Assembly: GCA_029582165.1 (NCBI GenBank)
Contig: CM055877.1
Span: forward strand, 5,431,855-5,495,854
Direction of reading: 5' to 3'
Origin: Portulaca oleracea
Lineage: Eukaryota > Streptophyta > Magnoliopsida > Caryophyllales > Portulacaceae
DNA: 64,000 nt
The notes beneath the pieces are model-generated. The model was not told where the DNA came from. It saw only the letters and a program-made list of their open reading frames with translations, and made no database searches. Position numbers and translations under genes: made by a program. Below, piece by piece: positions 35,555-46,640 of the stretch. Each line of letters begins with the position of its first letter. Positions within the stretch are counted from its first letter, which is position 1.

Positions 35555-36021
35555 TGTTCGGTTGTAATTTTTGTGGTTTTATAAGTAAGGATTGTCGATC
35601 TCAGGGATGGGTGTTAGGCTTGATTAAGGTAAATCGGTTTGTGTAAAGGGGTTTTTCTCAATGCGGAAAGCAATAAATTATGTAAATGAAGCAATAAACT
35701 AATCTAGACAAGATAATAATAAAGAAAGCAATTAAAAGCATGAAATCAAATAAAGCAATTAAAGCAAGGAATGGAAATCTAGAATGAACAATGAAATTAG
35801 AGACAAGAAATTATACCTTTGATGACTAATCTTCAATAAACCTTCAATCTACACTTGAATTTCCCCCGAACAAACAAGAAATTGTGGTTTGGATTACCAA
35901 GAATCCCCCAAATTCTCACTAGTAAGTAGAATTGGAGTTCCTTGACCCTCCTCCCCACTAAAAATGGAGTTGATTGTGGCTGACACTATAAAGCTTGGAA
36001 AACAAGTCAACAATGGAAATT

Positions 36022-36056
36022 AGAGAGAGAGAGAGAGAGATAGAGAAGAGAGAGAA
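36022..36056. repeat. (AG)n microsatellite in the element E LTR
   Basis: AG repeats; the second LTR copy has the same run near 37744-37775. Confidence 0.85.
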
Positions 36057-36344
36057 AGCTTGTAAAACTTCAATGGAAACTTGCTTGAATTGAGAAAGCT
36101 TGAGAAAGTTTGAATACAAATGCTAGAAATCAATGAAAGCTTGAAGAACAATTGAAAACTTGAAGAACAATTAAGAGAGATTAAAGCAAATAAAGGAAAG
36201 CAATTAAATCTAATTCTACTCCTAAACTACCTAGGCTAATTGATAATTTGGATTAATACAAGTGGGTATTTATAGAAGAAGGAAAAATACAACCCAAAAC
36301 CCTAGAAATAATTCTCGTGCAGCGACGATTTCTCCATGACAGTG

Positions 36345-36449
36345 GCTCGGGCGAGCCACCCTCTGGCTCGGGCGAGCCAGCGTTCTGGCTGGTGTTTTTG
36401 TTGCTCCAGAAGCCTGGCTCGGGCGAGCTAGCAGATGGCTCGGGCGAGC
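36345..36449 (-). promoter_or_regulatory. Palindrome array in the element E LTR
   Basis: GCTCGGGCGAGC-type palindromes start at 36345, 36366, 36417 and 36438: spacings 21, 51, 21. This is the same series as in LTR2 of A/B, although the palindrome sequence differs. The second LTR copy (38061 onward) is eroded, GCTCAGGCGAGC, with small losses. Confidence 0.85.
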
Positions 36450-38654
36450 AAGCGTTCTGGGTAGTTTTTCCCTGCCGACTTCAAACGCGCATAACTTCTT
36501 CATCCGAACTCTGTTTTAGGCCCGTAAGATATCGATGGAAAGCTCTCGGTGTGTACTTTAAGCTCCCAAAATTTCAAACCTATCGGAGTTGTAACGAAGG
36601 AGTTATGACCCAAAGGGTGAAGGCACACGTATTTCAAACCTTTGAGTTTGTACCGTTCCCCTGTTTTGCGCCAATCTTGATATGAAATTTCCGACTTCGG
36701 TTTCGCCTCGGCTCTCGGCTCGGGTTGACTTGGTTTGACTCGGATCTCGGCTCGGGTTGACTTGGTTTGACTCGGGAAATAGCTCGGGATTCCCTAAAAA
36801 CCTTCAATTAAGCCCAAACTTCTTCTAACTCCTGATTTTCCTACAAAACACCAAATCATTATATCTATAAATAGGGGTTAAAACAAGCAAATATACCCTA
36901 TAAAAGAGAAGAAATTCGGCTCAAACAGTAGAACACCACTCAACACAAGGGTTTGCTACTTGAGCAAACTAAAAGAAGAAAAGGACTAAAAGAAAAACTA
37001 AAAACCTAACTCACTTTGCGGGAATCGCGGATGCACTTAGCACATGCATCAAGCCCTTTAAACCCCGTGGCCGGGTGGGCGAGTAGGTCTCGTGAGGGTT
37101 TATAGCAACTATACCCATAAAGCCTCGAGAAAAGAAAAAGGGAAAGAAAAGAAGTGAAAATCGAAAAGCGAAACAAAACAAAAGCAAAGAAAAAAATTCC
37201 GTCCCCAATCATGCACCTAGTTCCCATCCGCCTCAACAATCAATTGGAAGAAGCAAGTATAAACAAATTAAGACACGAAGGTTGGAAAGCGCGATCTTTG
37301 AGATTTTGAACAAAACACTTCCTGATGAGCAAAACACCTCGTGCATATGTGCAAGTGGGCTCTAGTCGGTCCTTCCTATCCTAAACCAGACAATCAGAGT
37401 TGTTCTCATGCTCAAGCTCGGGATTATCTATCCTACTTCACTCTTGGTTTTTCTTTTAACCTCTCTTTTCTTTCTTTTTCTTACTTTGCTCTCTTTTCTT
37501 TCTTTTTCTTACTTTGCTCTTTTCTTTTTTTACTTTTCTCTTTCTTACCATTATTTTGCTCAACTCTTTTTTCCTTTTTCTTGCTTCGCTCTTTTCTTTC
37601 TTTTTCAAAACCTACGCTCTTTTATTTCCACTCAATCCGTTTTGTGTCTTTTAGAGCGTTTGTGTCGGGTTTTGCGGGATTTTAAGAACCGGCCTTCGCA
37701 ATGACACTATAAAGCTTGGAAAACTAGTCAACAATGGAAATTAGAGAGAGAGAGAGAGAGAGAAGAGAGAGAAAGCTTGTAAAACTTCAATGGAAACTTG
37801 CTTGAATTGAGAAAGCTTGAGAAAGTTTGAATACAAATGCTAGAAATCAATGAAAGCTTGAAGAACAATTGAAAACTTGAAGAACAATTAAGAGAGATTA
37901 AAGCAAATAAAGGAAAGCAATTAAATCTAATTCTACTCCTAAACTACCTAGGCTAATTGATAATTTGGATTAATACAAGTGGGTATTTATAGAAGAAGGA
38001 AAAATACAACCCAAAACCCTAGAAATAATTCTCAAGACGCGTGATTTCTCCATGACAGTGGCTCAGGCGAGCCACCCTCGGCTCAGGCGAGCCAGCGTTA
38101 CGGCTGGTGTTTTGTTGCTCGAGCTGGCTCGGGCGAGCGGCAGATGGCTCGAGCAAGCGGCGTTAGGTAGTTTTTCCCTACCGACTTCAAACGCGCATAA
38201 CTTCTTCATCCGAACTCTGTTTTAGGCCCGTAAGATATCGATGGAAAGCTCTCAGTGTGTACTTTAAGCTCCCAAAATTTCAGACCTATCGAAGTTGTAA
38301 CGAAGGAGTTATGACCCAAAGGGTGAAGGCACACGTATTTCAAACCTTTGAGTTTGTACCGTTCCCCTGTTTTGCGCCAATCTTGATATGGAATTTCCGA
38401 CTTCAGTTTCGCCTCGACTCTCGGCTCGGGTTGACTTGGTTTGACTCGGATCTCAGCTCGGGTTGACTTGGTTTGACTCTGGAAATAGCTCGGGATTCCC
38501 TAAAAACCTTCAATTAAGCCCAAACTTCTTCTAACTCCTTATTTTCCTACAAAACACCAAATCATTATATCTAATATATAAATAGGGGTTAAAACAAGCA
38601 AATATACCCTATAAAAGAGAAGAAATTCGGCTCGAAACGAGGCCGAACAAGAAG

Positions 38655-39853
38655 AGATGAGAGAAATCCATAAGCAATAGAATAAGGGGAGAAAGATGAA
38701 CATCTCAATCACCCATGCTTGAACTTCTCAACAATAGCCTTGAACTTGAATAATAACAAGAATAATAACCAAAATCAACCAATTTTAATAACCTTGAACA
38801 CCAAAGGGATTGGATATGACCTTGGATAAAGGAGATTCCACCACCAAAGCCTAACACCCCACCATGACCATCATAAAGGAAGAATCCACCAAATGATCAA
38901 TAAAGGAATGACTAGAAACACCACCATTAATCAATGGATAAAGTAATCTAGATTTTGAGAGAAAACTTAGGGAAACCCTAACCAATGCATAAGCATATTC
39001 ATAATCATCAAAAGTGCTGGAAAAAAGTCCTAACAAGCTATTTATACTAAACCAGAAATTAAGTAAAAACAGAGCAAAAATAAATAAACTTAGCTATCTC
39101 CCAGAAGGTTGGCTCGGCGAGCAGGTTGCTCAGGCGAGCGAGGGTTGCTCGGCGGCGAGCCACGAGGGTTGACCACGTACGCGACACATCTGGCAGGCGC
39201 TAGGACAAATCTGGCAGGAGCTTGGCTCGGGCGAGCCAGGGAGCGGCTCGGGCGAGCAGGTCCACTGAGAGGTTGACCATGAGCGCGGCAAAGTCTGGCA
39301 GAATGGTGGCTCGGGCGAGCCATGCTTCTGGGCAGTTTTTCCCTGCCGACTTCCAACGCGCATAACTTCTTCATCCGAACTCCTTTTAGGCCCGTAAGAT
39401 ATCGTTGGAAAGCACTCAGTGTGTATTATAAGCTCCCAAAATTTGAGACCTATCGAAGTTATATTGAAGGAGTTATGGCCCAAAGCGTGAAGGCGCGCGT
39501 ATTTCCAACCTATGATCGCCTTCCCCCTTGCAAGATATTAACTTGGTTACTTCCGAGACTTGATACCACCACGCCCTTCATTTCCGGGATGACCCAATCC
39601 AGTCCCAAGGCCTCCGAGGTCGTTGACAAGTCCCGAGCCTCTCCTTACTCCAACAAGGATGGCTCGCCGAGGCCACGATAGTGTGATGCTCACCACCCCG
39701 CCTTTTGTAAAGGTGTAACGATTCCTAAAAACGAGTGGGTGAGCGGTTTTAGTCCGGTGATGATGGGTCGGGATTTCATCGATCTTATCTTTAACCGCAA
39801 TCCCGACTATGAAAGCTTGGCACCGAACCCGACACTGAACCCGATACGGTTCA
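38655..39853 (-). repeat. 5' LTR of element D, second part
   Basis: Resumes after element E with AGATGAGAGAAATCC and matches 31917-33164. Its palindrome block around 39112-39170 is eroded by several small deletions compared with the 3' LTR. It ends CGGTTCA before GGTTG. Confidence 0.9.
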
Positions 39854-40200
39854 GGTTGTGACTCATATTTGGTCGCACTCGCGACCCCCCTTGCCCCCCC
39901 CCCCAACCCTTCCCCTTCCGTTGTGGCGTCCAGACAGAGGTGACGCCCATGACCTTCACGATCGTGACCCCAGCGGTTCACGCGCATCCGCAGCTATTGT
40001 CATCACGCCCGCAACAACAATGAGTTTTTTTTTGCACTATTTTAGGGTTTTCGTCGAGGTCACGGTCGTGACCGCCCTTGGTCACACCCGATACCTTCTG
40101 GGTTTAGGATTTATTTTCGCGATTTCGCGAGGGTCGTGGCCATTATTGGTTATGCCCATGACCAATCTTTCTTCAAGGTTTTTCTAGGGTTTTAATAGGA
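39854..40200 (+). repeat. Element F, right piece: remainder of an LTR
   Basis: It starts with the GGTTG duplication (39854-39858) and is the sequence interrupted by D. It carries GC-rich palindromes: GGTCGCACTCGCGACC at 39871-39886, TCACGATCGTGA at 39956-39967 and GTCACGGTCGTGAC at 40059-40072. The CACGATCGTG core equals that of the A/B array. The right boundary of F is not certain. Confidence 0.55.
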
Positions 40201-40204
40201 GTGA

Positions 40205-40415
40205 CAAAAAAACTGGGTACCCGGACCCAAATCCAGAACCGGTTAGATCCATTGGATATGGATATGGATATGGATCTGGATCTGGATCTTAATTATATGG
40301 ATCCGGGACTGAATCCTAAAATTAGGATCCATCTGCAAATGAATCTGGGACTGGATCCTGACATCTAAGATTGAGAACCGTACCCGGTATCCAGGATCCA
40401 TATAATTATTTAATA
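40205..40415. repeat. Degenerate GGATAT/GGATCT repeat with GGGTACCCGG borders
   Basis: A hexamer run (GGATAT)n(GGATCT)n at about 40253-40290 lies between GGGTACCCGGACCC on the left and CCGTACCCGGTATCC on the right. The origin is not known. Sequence of similar wording occurs near 63660-63910. Confidence 0.5.
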
Positions 40416-41330
40416 CAAAAACTACTTTAGGTGTAATATTAAGTGAATACTACTACTCAATTAACCCACATTCCACTCTTGGATCCATGTTTTAAACCAT
40501 GTGGTGAGAAACTTTAATTTTACTTATAACTTAAGTCGTTGCTCATGGTAAACAACCTATTTTGTTAGTTGTTTGGTCCCAATCAGCCAACTTTCAATAG
40601 GCTGGTTAGAACAGCCTATTGAAAATGACTTATTGTGGAAAATAATATTTTCGTCCAAATTAAAAGTTGTCTGAATTTACAGATATGACATTCTAAAAGT
40701 ATTATTTATAAATGGGTATAAATAAAATTTCAACAAATACTTTTTCGAAAATATCTAACTTTACCAAACACAACCTTTCTAAAAAGCTAGTCCAACACAA
40801 ATAGTCAATTCAAATCACCAATAGTAAATAACTAATGCAAACAATTAATAACCAATAGCATTTTGTGAAATATGGCCATAATTGGAACACTTACAAAGGG
40901 CATGATATAGCTTTCAATTGGCCCACAGAATTAGCTTTTAATAAATTTATAGTGATATTAAAATCAAACCTTTAAAGTTACGCGATCATTCATTCACACC
41001 AAGTCATATGTAAGACATTTTTACTAAAAATTTATCACGAGGCATATAATTTTGTGGTGACTTTTTATAAATATAAGAGTGACTAATAATTTATTTGGGA
41101 AAATTATGAAAAAAATCGTTCCTTCATAAATTATTAATCGCATTCATATTAAAAAGTTCTTTCAAACGCGACAAAAAATTACTTTGGACAACAAAAATAT
41201 TTGTTGCCTTAGTCCAATTTTTGTTGCCCTTTAGCATGGGACTACAAAAAAAAAATTTGTCACGTGTTGGTAGTTTTATCTTCGGAACACAAAGTCTGAA
41301 CTACAGATTAGTAAAAGGACGATAATAAGT
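40416..41330. other. AT-rich intergenic DNA
   Basis: No coding region or clear repeat structure is seen. Confidence 0.4.
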
Positions 41331-41675
41331 GTCTTGCGGCAAGATTGTTAATAACCATCTTGAATTCTCCATATTTGACATTTTTATAACTTTTAATAAT
41401 ATTTTCTCTAATAATTATATATATTTATCAACTATAAGAGTATAATACTTATTAGTTATGTCAAAAAATATAAATAATAGCCTAATTTTATCAATCATAG
41501 TAGAAATGCACATTTTATGAAAATTATAAATAGATAATTATTTTTATATATAAGTTGTAATAACTTTCAAAGTAATGAATACATATATTTATAATGATTT
41601 AAATATACTTACCTTTAACTTTACAAGTGATTTAGATAGAGCGTAAGATGGTTAACAGCCATCTTGCGGCTAGAT
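41331..41675. mobile_element. MITE, about 340 bp, with AACCATCTT terminal inverted repeats
   Basis: The left end GCGGCAAGATTGTTAATAAC with CATCTTGA, and the right end TAAGATGGTTAACAGCCATC with TTGCGGC, are inverted complements over about 30 bp. The middle is very AT-rich. A related copy in the other orientation is at 48683-49067. One end is at 51488-51520 and a decayed copy at 44990-45240. Confidence 0.75.
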
Positions 41676-42472
41676 GTTTATCATTTTGCTTAGTAAAAAT
41701 AGTAGCACAAAGTAATTGTGGTGGGCAACTAGACTTTTTTTGTTGCTTCAGTAACTTTTTACAACCATTTTTCTTTAAATTGTCACCTAATCTATACAAT
41801 TGCAACAAAAAAAGTGTTGCTGCCATATAATGTATCTAACTAAAAAAATTATTTGGTTGCCCTATTTTAAATTAATGCAATAATAATTTTTTTTGTTTCC
41901 CAAACGACTCTCAATTTGTTGCCCAAACATATTTTTCTTGTCTGTGAAAAAAAAAATAATGTTAAAACTGGTTCACCAACTCTATATATTTGGTGCACAA
42001 CCCTGTACGGATAAAACTATTACTGCCTCTGGCAACCCTTTTTGTCTTCAAATGGAACTGCGTAGATAGAGCAACATATTCAGGAATCATCTAGACCTTT
42101 GGTTGCTTTATTTTGTTAAATTTTATTATTATTTAGTGACAAATTAAAAAATAGATGACATCGGTTAATCACTTGTCAAATATCAATAGAAAAACTCTTA
42201 TATATTCAACATATTTCTTGAGGAATTTTCAAGTACATTAAATTGAAACTACCTAAAAAATTCCAGACCTAGATGGTAAAATTGTGGAGGTTTAAAAATT
42301 TATAAGGTAACTCTAAACCGAAATAATTGATTATAAATAAAGAAATTCCGTTTTTAAGATAAAAATAATAGTTATTGTAACTTGGTTTAACTATACCTAA
42401 TTGAAGGAGTACATTGTTCTCAATTTTCTTGATTAAAGTTATTGTAAAATATAAAAAATAAAATGCAATACA
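41676..42472. other. AT-rich intergenic DNA
   Basis: Nothing convincing is seen; several A/T homopolymer runs are present. Confidence 0.4.
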
Positions 42473-44224
42473 ATATATTTAGGGAAATTGGAATCTAATA
42501 AACCGACCTTTGGGGGTCCTTTGAAAAAACGAACCAACCTTGAAAATTAATTTACAACGAACCAACCTTGTCATGTTGATTTTTCCAGCGAACCGCCACC
42601 GAGTCTGACTCGTCGGAGATGTGACGTGGCGGCGGTGTTTGCTTAGGTGGAGGGTGTTTTGACCAAAAAAAAAGACAAAAAAATCGGACAAGTTTTTTTG
42701 CTGAGTTGGATTAAATAATCCAACTTTTTCTTTTTTAAAAAAATCCACATCCCCTTTCTCTCTCTCTCTTTCTTCCTTTCTCTTTCCTCCCTCTTATTTT
42801 CTTCTTCTTCTTCTTCTTTGCTGATATCCCGACCCACAGCAACACCACACCACACCACCCCACCTCAACTTCCTCCTCCTCCCTCTCCTTCCCCATTCTT
42901 CTTCCCTCCTTCCACCTCCTGCCTCCTCCATATCATTTTCCGACCACCACACCTCCATCCGCCGGCCTCCCCGCTGCCCAGCACACCACCAAAACCCGTC
43001 CCACGAGCCCCTTTTTTTGCTCTGTTTTCTGCCACCCCGACGACGCCCTCAACAACGACGACCACCACCCCCACTAGCTCCGACCACCACCCACAGCCGT
43101 CCGACCACCGCGCCGTTGCACCGCCGCCTGCTGCGCCACCAAGAACTCAATCCCATGGTGGAACAAGGAATATTCTCAGATCAACCCAAATTTTCTTTTC
43201 AAAAAACTTACCCACTAACATCTCTGAGGGCTCAAATTTCATATATATCAACCAATTTGTACCAGCATCACCAATCAATCAATCTATACAATTCATCTTT
43301 CCAGAACCAAAGGAATCAATTCATGTAGACGACAGTTTCCCTCCAAAACATCATAAATTTGGACTTAAAATGTACAGATTAATGAATATATGAATAAATC
43401 AACCCTAATCTAAAAAACCCAGATGAATTCATGCAAGAAAACGACCAAATTAACACCAATAATTGGACTGAAACGTTAGGGTTGGGATGGAATTGAAGAG
43501 CAAAAATCAGACTTCATTCGAGCGGCTTCTGCTAGAACTTCTCGAGAATCGCAAGCTGCACCAACTTTCGGTGGTCGCCGGCCCGGAAAGCAACGCCGCG
43601 TCGGACAATCTCTCGCCGGACGGCGAAGAATCGTCGTCTTCCACCGGTTTCGGAACGTAGTAACACAGATTCAAACCCAGCGCATCTTGGCTTTCCTCCA
43701 TTTACTCCCCATTTTTCCAGATTCAAACCCGAATTCCCATAAAAAGAGAGAAAGAGAAAGGGTTAATTTGAAGAAGAAGAACAGAAGAAGAAAGGGGGTT
43801 GTTGAAGAAGAGGAACAGAAAAAGAGAGAAAGAGAAAGGGTTAATTTGAAGATTCAAACCCAGCGCATCAGCAAAGAAGAAGAAGAAGAAAATAAGAGGG
43901 AGGAAAGAGAAAGGAAGAAAGAGAGAGAGAGAGAGAGAAAGGGGATGTGGATTTTTTTAAAAAAGAAAAGGTTGGATTATTTAATCCAACTCAGCAAAAA
44001 AAATTGTCCAATTTTTTTTCTTTTTTTTTTTGGGTCAAACCACCCTCCACCTAAGCAAACACCGCCGCCACGTCACATCTCCGACGAGTCAGACTCGGTG
44101 GCGGTTCGCTGGAAAAATCAACATGACAAGGTTGGTTCGTTGTAAATTAATTTTCAAGGTTAGTTCGTTTTTTCAAAGGACCCCCAAAGGTTGGTTTATT
44201 AGATTCCAATTTCTCATATATTTA
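42473..44224. mobile_element. Mutator-like element (Pack-MULE type) with long inverted repeats
   Basis: The element 42482-44215 is flanked by a 9-bp duplication ATATATTTA (42473-42481 and 44216-44224). The inverted repeats are about 345 bp (42482-42825 and 43867-44215), starting GGGAAATTGG / GAGAAATTGG. Each arm contains the hairpin GTTGGATTAAATAATCCAAC and CT-rich or GA-rich tracts. The interior 42826-43866 is much more GC-rich than its surroundings and contains no transposase. The 9-bp duplication and long arms are typical of MULEs. Confidence 0.88.
42838..43700 (+). other. GC-rich interior of the MULE, possible captured gene fragments
   Basis: 42838-43390 is open on the plus strand with a Pro- and Thr-rich translation, then an AT-rich end. 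43490-43660 reads ELKSKNQTSFERLLLELLEN on the plus strand and SLSGERLSD-like sequence on the other, with coding-like GC. I do not recognise a parent gene. The composition suggests captured exonic or 5'-UTR sequence, but this is inference. Confidence 0.35.
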
Positions 44225-44989
44225 TAGCCAATAAGTTAAGTTTAGAAAAAAAAATCAAGTTATTGTCCTAACATTATGAAAATAAAAAGGAAATAGAATT
44301 ATCAATGTTATTATAACATTTTTTCCAAGTAAATATCATCTTTTTTTATAATGAAAAGAGTAAAATTATTTATTAATTATTTTAAGATTGACCTATTGTA
44401 TCAGATACAATATTTATTATACAAGGTTTACAAAGAGATAAATAAATATTCCAAATTTAACTCTTTGTAATTTAGTAAATAAAGGATTAAATACGTTTCT
44501 TAATTTATGAAACAAAAATTTTTTTTTAAAATTTCCTAAAATGTTTATTGTAAAACAAATCTATTGCAGCTAATATGGAGTCATGGAATTTAGTATACTT
44601 CAACCACCATATTATTCAAATTCATTTCAAAGACAATCTGCACAAAAAGAGTACATAAATAATAATACTACAACTGTTCTATAGTTATTCATCAATTTCT
44701 AATTATTATCTAAATTGACAATTATTGTAAGATTACTCCTAAAAATAAATCACCTTAAATTACCAAAAAAATTTGTACATTACAAAACTTGTCAAATACT
44801 AATTGTATATGGCAATAGACTGCTTGTAGAATTATATGACAATAGACTAGTACAAAATTACCTAAAAAACTTGTACTTGTAGGTTTTCTGCATTATCTGG
44901 ATTTAAAAAAGATGAATCATGAATAAAGTTATATGGCAGTAGAGCTTTGTTATTTAGCTAGCCTTCATAAAAAAGATAACGGTAATTGT
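44225..44989. other. AT-rich intergenic DNA
   Basis: No coding region is seen. Phrases such as ATGGCAATAGACT repeat near 44810-44850. Confidence 0.4.
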
Positions 44990-45249
44990 CTTAAAATCAA
45001 GATATTTCGTAAATATCTTGAATGACACTTAAATTACTCTAAAATAAAAGTAAATTTCATGTATATGTATATGGTTAAAAATATATGTTTTGTTTGGCTA
45101 AAGGTTGTTGGTCACTCATAAATCATATAAAAATTATTTGTTAGTCATATTTTATTATAAATATAGAATTATGTGTAAAATATGAATTCTCTGATATTGT
45201 TCATATGATTAGGATATCATTTATATTTGTTGACTTATCCGATAAATTC
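44990..45249. mobile_element. Decayed copy of the AACCATCTT MITE
   Basis: Its middle (AAATATAGAATTATGTGTAA) matches AAATATAAAATTATGTATAA of the copy at 48683-49067. The right end was interrupted by the TRIM LTR at 45250. Confidence 0.45.
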
Positions 45250-45429
45250 TGTTGAAGAGATCTAAGACAGGAGCCCGTTTCAACCAAGACTCATGGTATA
45301 CAAGTTAATTGAGGTTCCATCTTAAAATCAATTGGTGTTAAGAGGAGTAATCCACTCGATTTATATACCATATCATTTCCCTTTGTTTTTCTGATGTGGT
45401 ATATTTTTACTCATGAGTGAATCCCAACG
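45250..45429. mobile_element. Solo LTR of a small TRIM-like element (copy 1)
   Basis: 180 bp, starting TGTTGAAGAGATC and ending CCCAACG (CA changed to CG), flanked by AATTC (45245-45249 and 45430-45434). The second copy in the window is at 52445-52628. Both carry a promoter-like stretch with CGATTTATATACC or GACTTATATCATG. Confidence 0.8.
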
Positions 45430-45719
45430 AATTCTATATGCTTCAGTGACGCATTTAGACTACGAAATTAGGAATATCCACTTAATAATACTTTGGATAG
45501 TTGGGGTGTTGTATTAAATTGGACACTCTTACTAATATTTTTGGTTTTTTAGGGTACCCACTTAAAATAAGTTTATAATAACCTCCTAAAATATAATAGG
45601 TTGCTTAATTCTTTTTTTTGGGAGCTTCCCCATGAGGATCCGCCCATGATGTGCTTATAATTAAAAAAAAATATGCATAATTACTCAAAAACATTGAATA
45701 TATCATGAAAAACATGAAT

Positions 45720-46550
45720 GATAGATTATAATTTGAGATATTTGTCCAGAAGTGAATCCCCAAGACGAGCAATGGTGAGACTCTTATTTCGAATGGTTTG
45801 CACATTTTCGTCCCCTTGTGAGGTTAACAATGGGTTGAGGAATGCTGGGAATGATGATACGGTTGTGCCCGACTCTCTTGAGGCTTCCTTTTGTGACGGA
45901 TCTGTGGATAGCAAAACTATTATGGACCCCATTAATCTTGGATAGCAACAAGCGTGCAAGCAAGTTGACTTACAAGGATGCTCTCTTGAGTGGATCCAAA
46001 ACCTTTTGGGTGGTGAATGGGGATCAAGGAGTCGACCCTGACAGTGACTGCACTCATATCAACCCAATTGGATCCTTTGATGGTGCGACTGAGTGTGAAT
46101 TACTTGCTGATCTTGAGAATTCCATCCTTGAGGCTCCGAAGGGTAAAGCCAGGAGTAAGAGAAAACTGAACATGGAGATAAAATCTAAGTGACAGCTTGT
46201 TAAAGAAGCAACCCGTAGGGCTGTTCGTAGCCAAAAGGATGGTTAAAAGGTTATGATGACTCGATGCGTGATCATCTTGGAAGATGACAGTCTTGATGAC
46301 ATTGATGATGAGATAGATCGAAGGGCTATGATTATTGGTAATCCTATAGGCGCGCAAGTCCTCGATAATCCACCAAACTGAAGTTATTGATCTTTTAACA
46401 TTGCGATTGAGATGTGAAGGTTTTTGGTTGTCGTGGGTGTGTTGTCCTAGCTGTTTACTTTTGTTTAGCAGTGTTTGATTGTAGCTTTTATCTTTTGGAT
46501 TTGGTTGTCTACTATTTTGTAATGCGGTTTTGCTGCATTTCATGAACTTT
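45720..46550 (+). pseudogene. Possible LINE-like relic
   Basis: Two overlapping frames (45718-45945 and 45842-46192, plus strand) read as one protein after a frameshift, including KRASKLTYKDALLSGSKTFW. Downstream, 46440-46570 resembles a LINE 3' tail: T-rich, with ATGCGGTTTTGCTGCATTTC and GCCTGTTGGCTTTC, ending ATCATGAAAAAA. No reverse transcriptase is visible. It could instead be a decayed unknown gene. Confidence 0.35.
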
Positions 46551-46640
46551 AAGCCTGTTGGCTTTCAATTATCATGAAAAAATTGAGATATTTAATAAAT
46601 ATCTTGATTCACAATATGGATCATCATGTAAAACATATAA

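Larger units (their letters stand above)
35555..38649 (-). mobile_element. Element E: non-coding LTR element inserted in the 5' LTR of D
   Basis: Ends TGTTCGG...CCGAACA are perfect inverted repeats flanked by AGAAG (35550-35554 and 38650-38654). Two LTR copies are recognisable: 35555-36935 and 37702-38649. The right copy lacks the first 436 bp of the left one, so the 5' LTR has lost its R/U5 end and no PBS remains. The internal part 36936-37701 has no coding region. It is purine-rich near 36960-37000 and pyrimidine-rich at 37440-37620. Orientation is inferred from the TATA box (TATAAATA at 36274-36267, minus strand). It shares palindrome sequence and hairpin module with D. Confidence 0.85.
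31887..39853 (-). mobile_element. Element D: gag-only non-autonomous LTR retrotransposon
   Basis: LTRs run 31887-33164 (1,278 bp) and 35498-39853 (the latter interrupted by element E), with ends TGGAGCG...CGNTTCA on the plus strand. The PBS complement GCTCTGATACCA is at 35484-35495. The polypurine tract AAGAGGGGGAGTA is at 33165-33177. GGTTG duplications flank it. The internal region has a single long frame with a gag domain and no protease, RT or integrase. This is the structure of the plant TR-GAG class, which depends on enzymes from another element. PBS and U3 similarity make the A/B family a plausible helper. Confidence 0.9.

Noticed and set aside
37341..37704. Phe/Ser/Leu-rich open frames in element E that look like membrane proteins
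   Set aside because: Caused by the CTTT-rich low-complexity tract; no start context or conserved partner.
45250..45429. Cassandra-type TRIM with 5S rRNA sequence
   Set aside because: I see no 5S rRNA promoter boxes in either copy.
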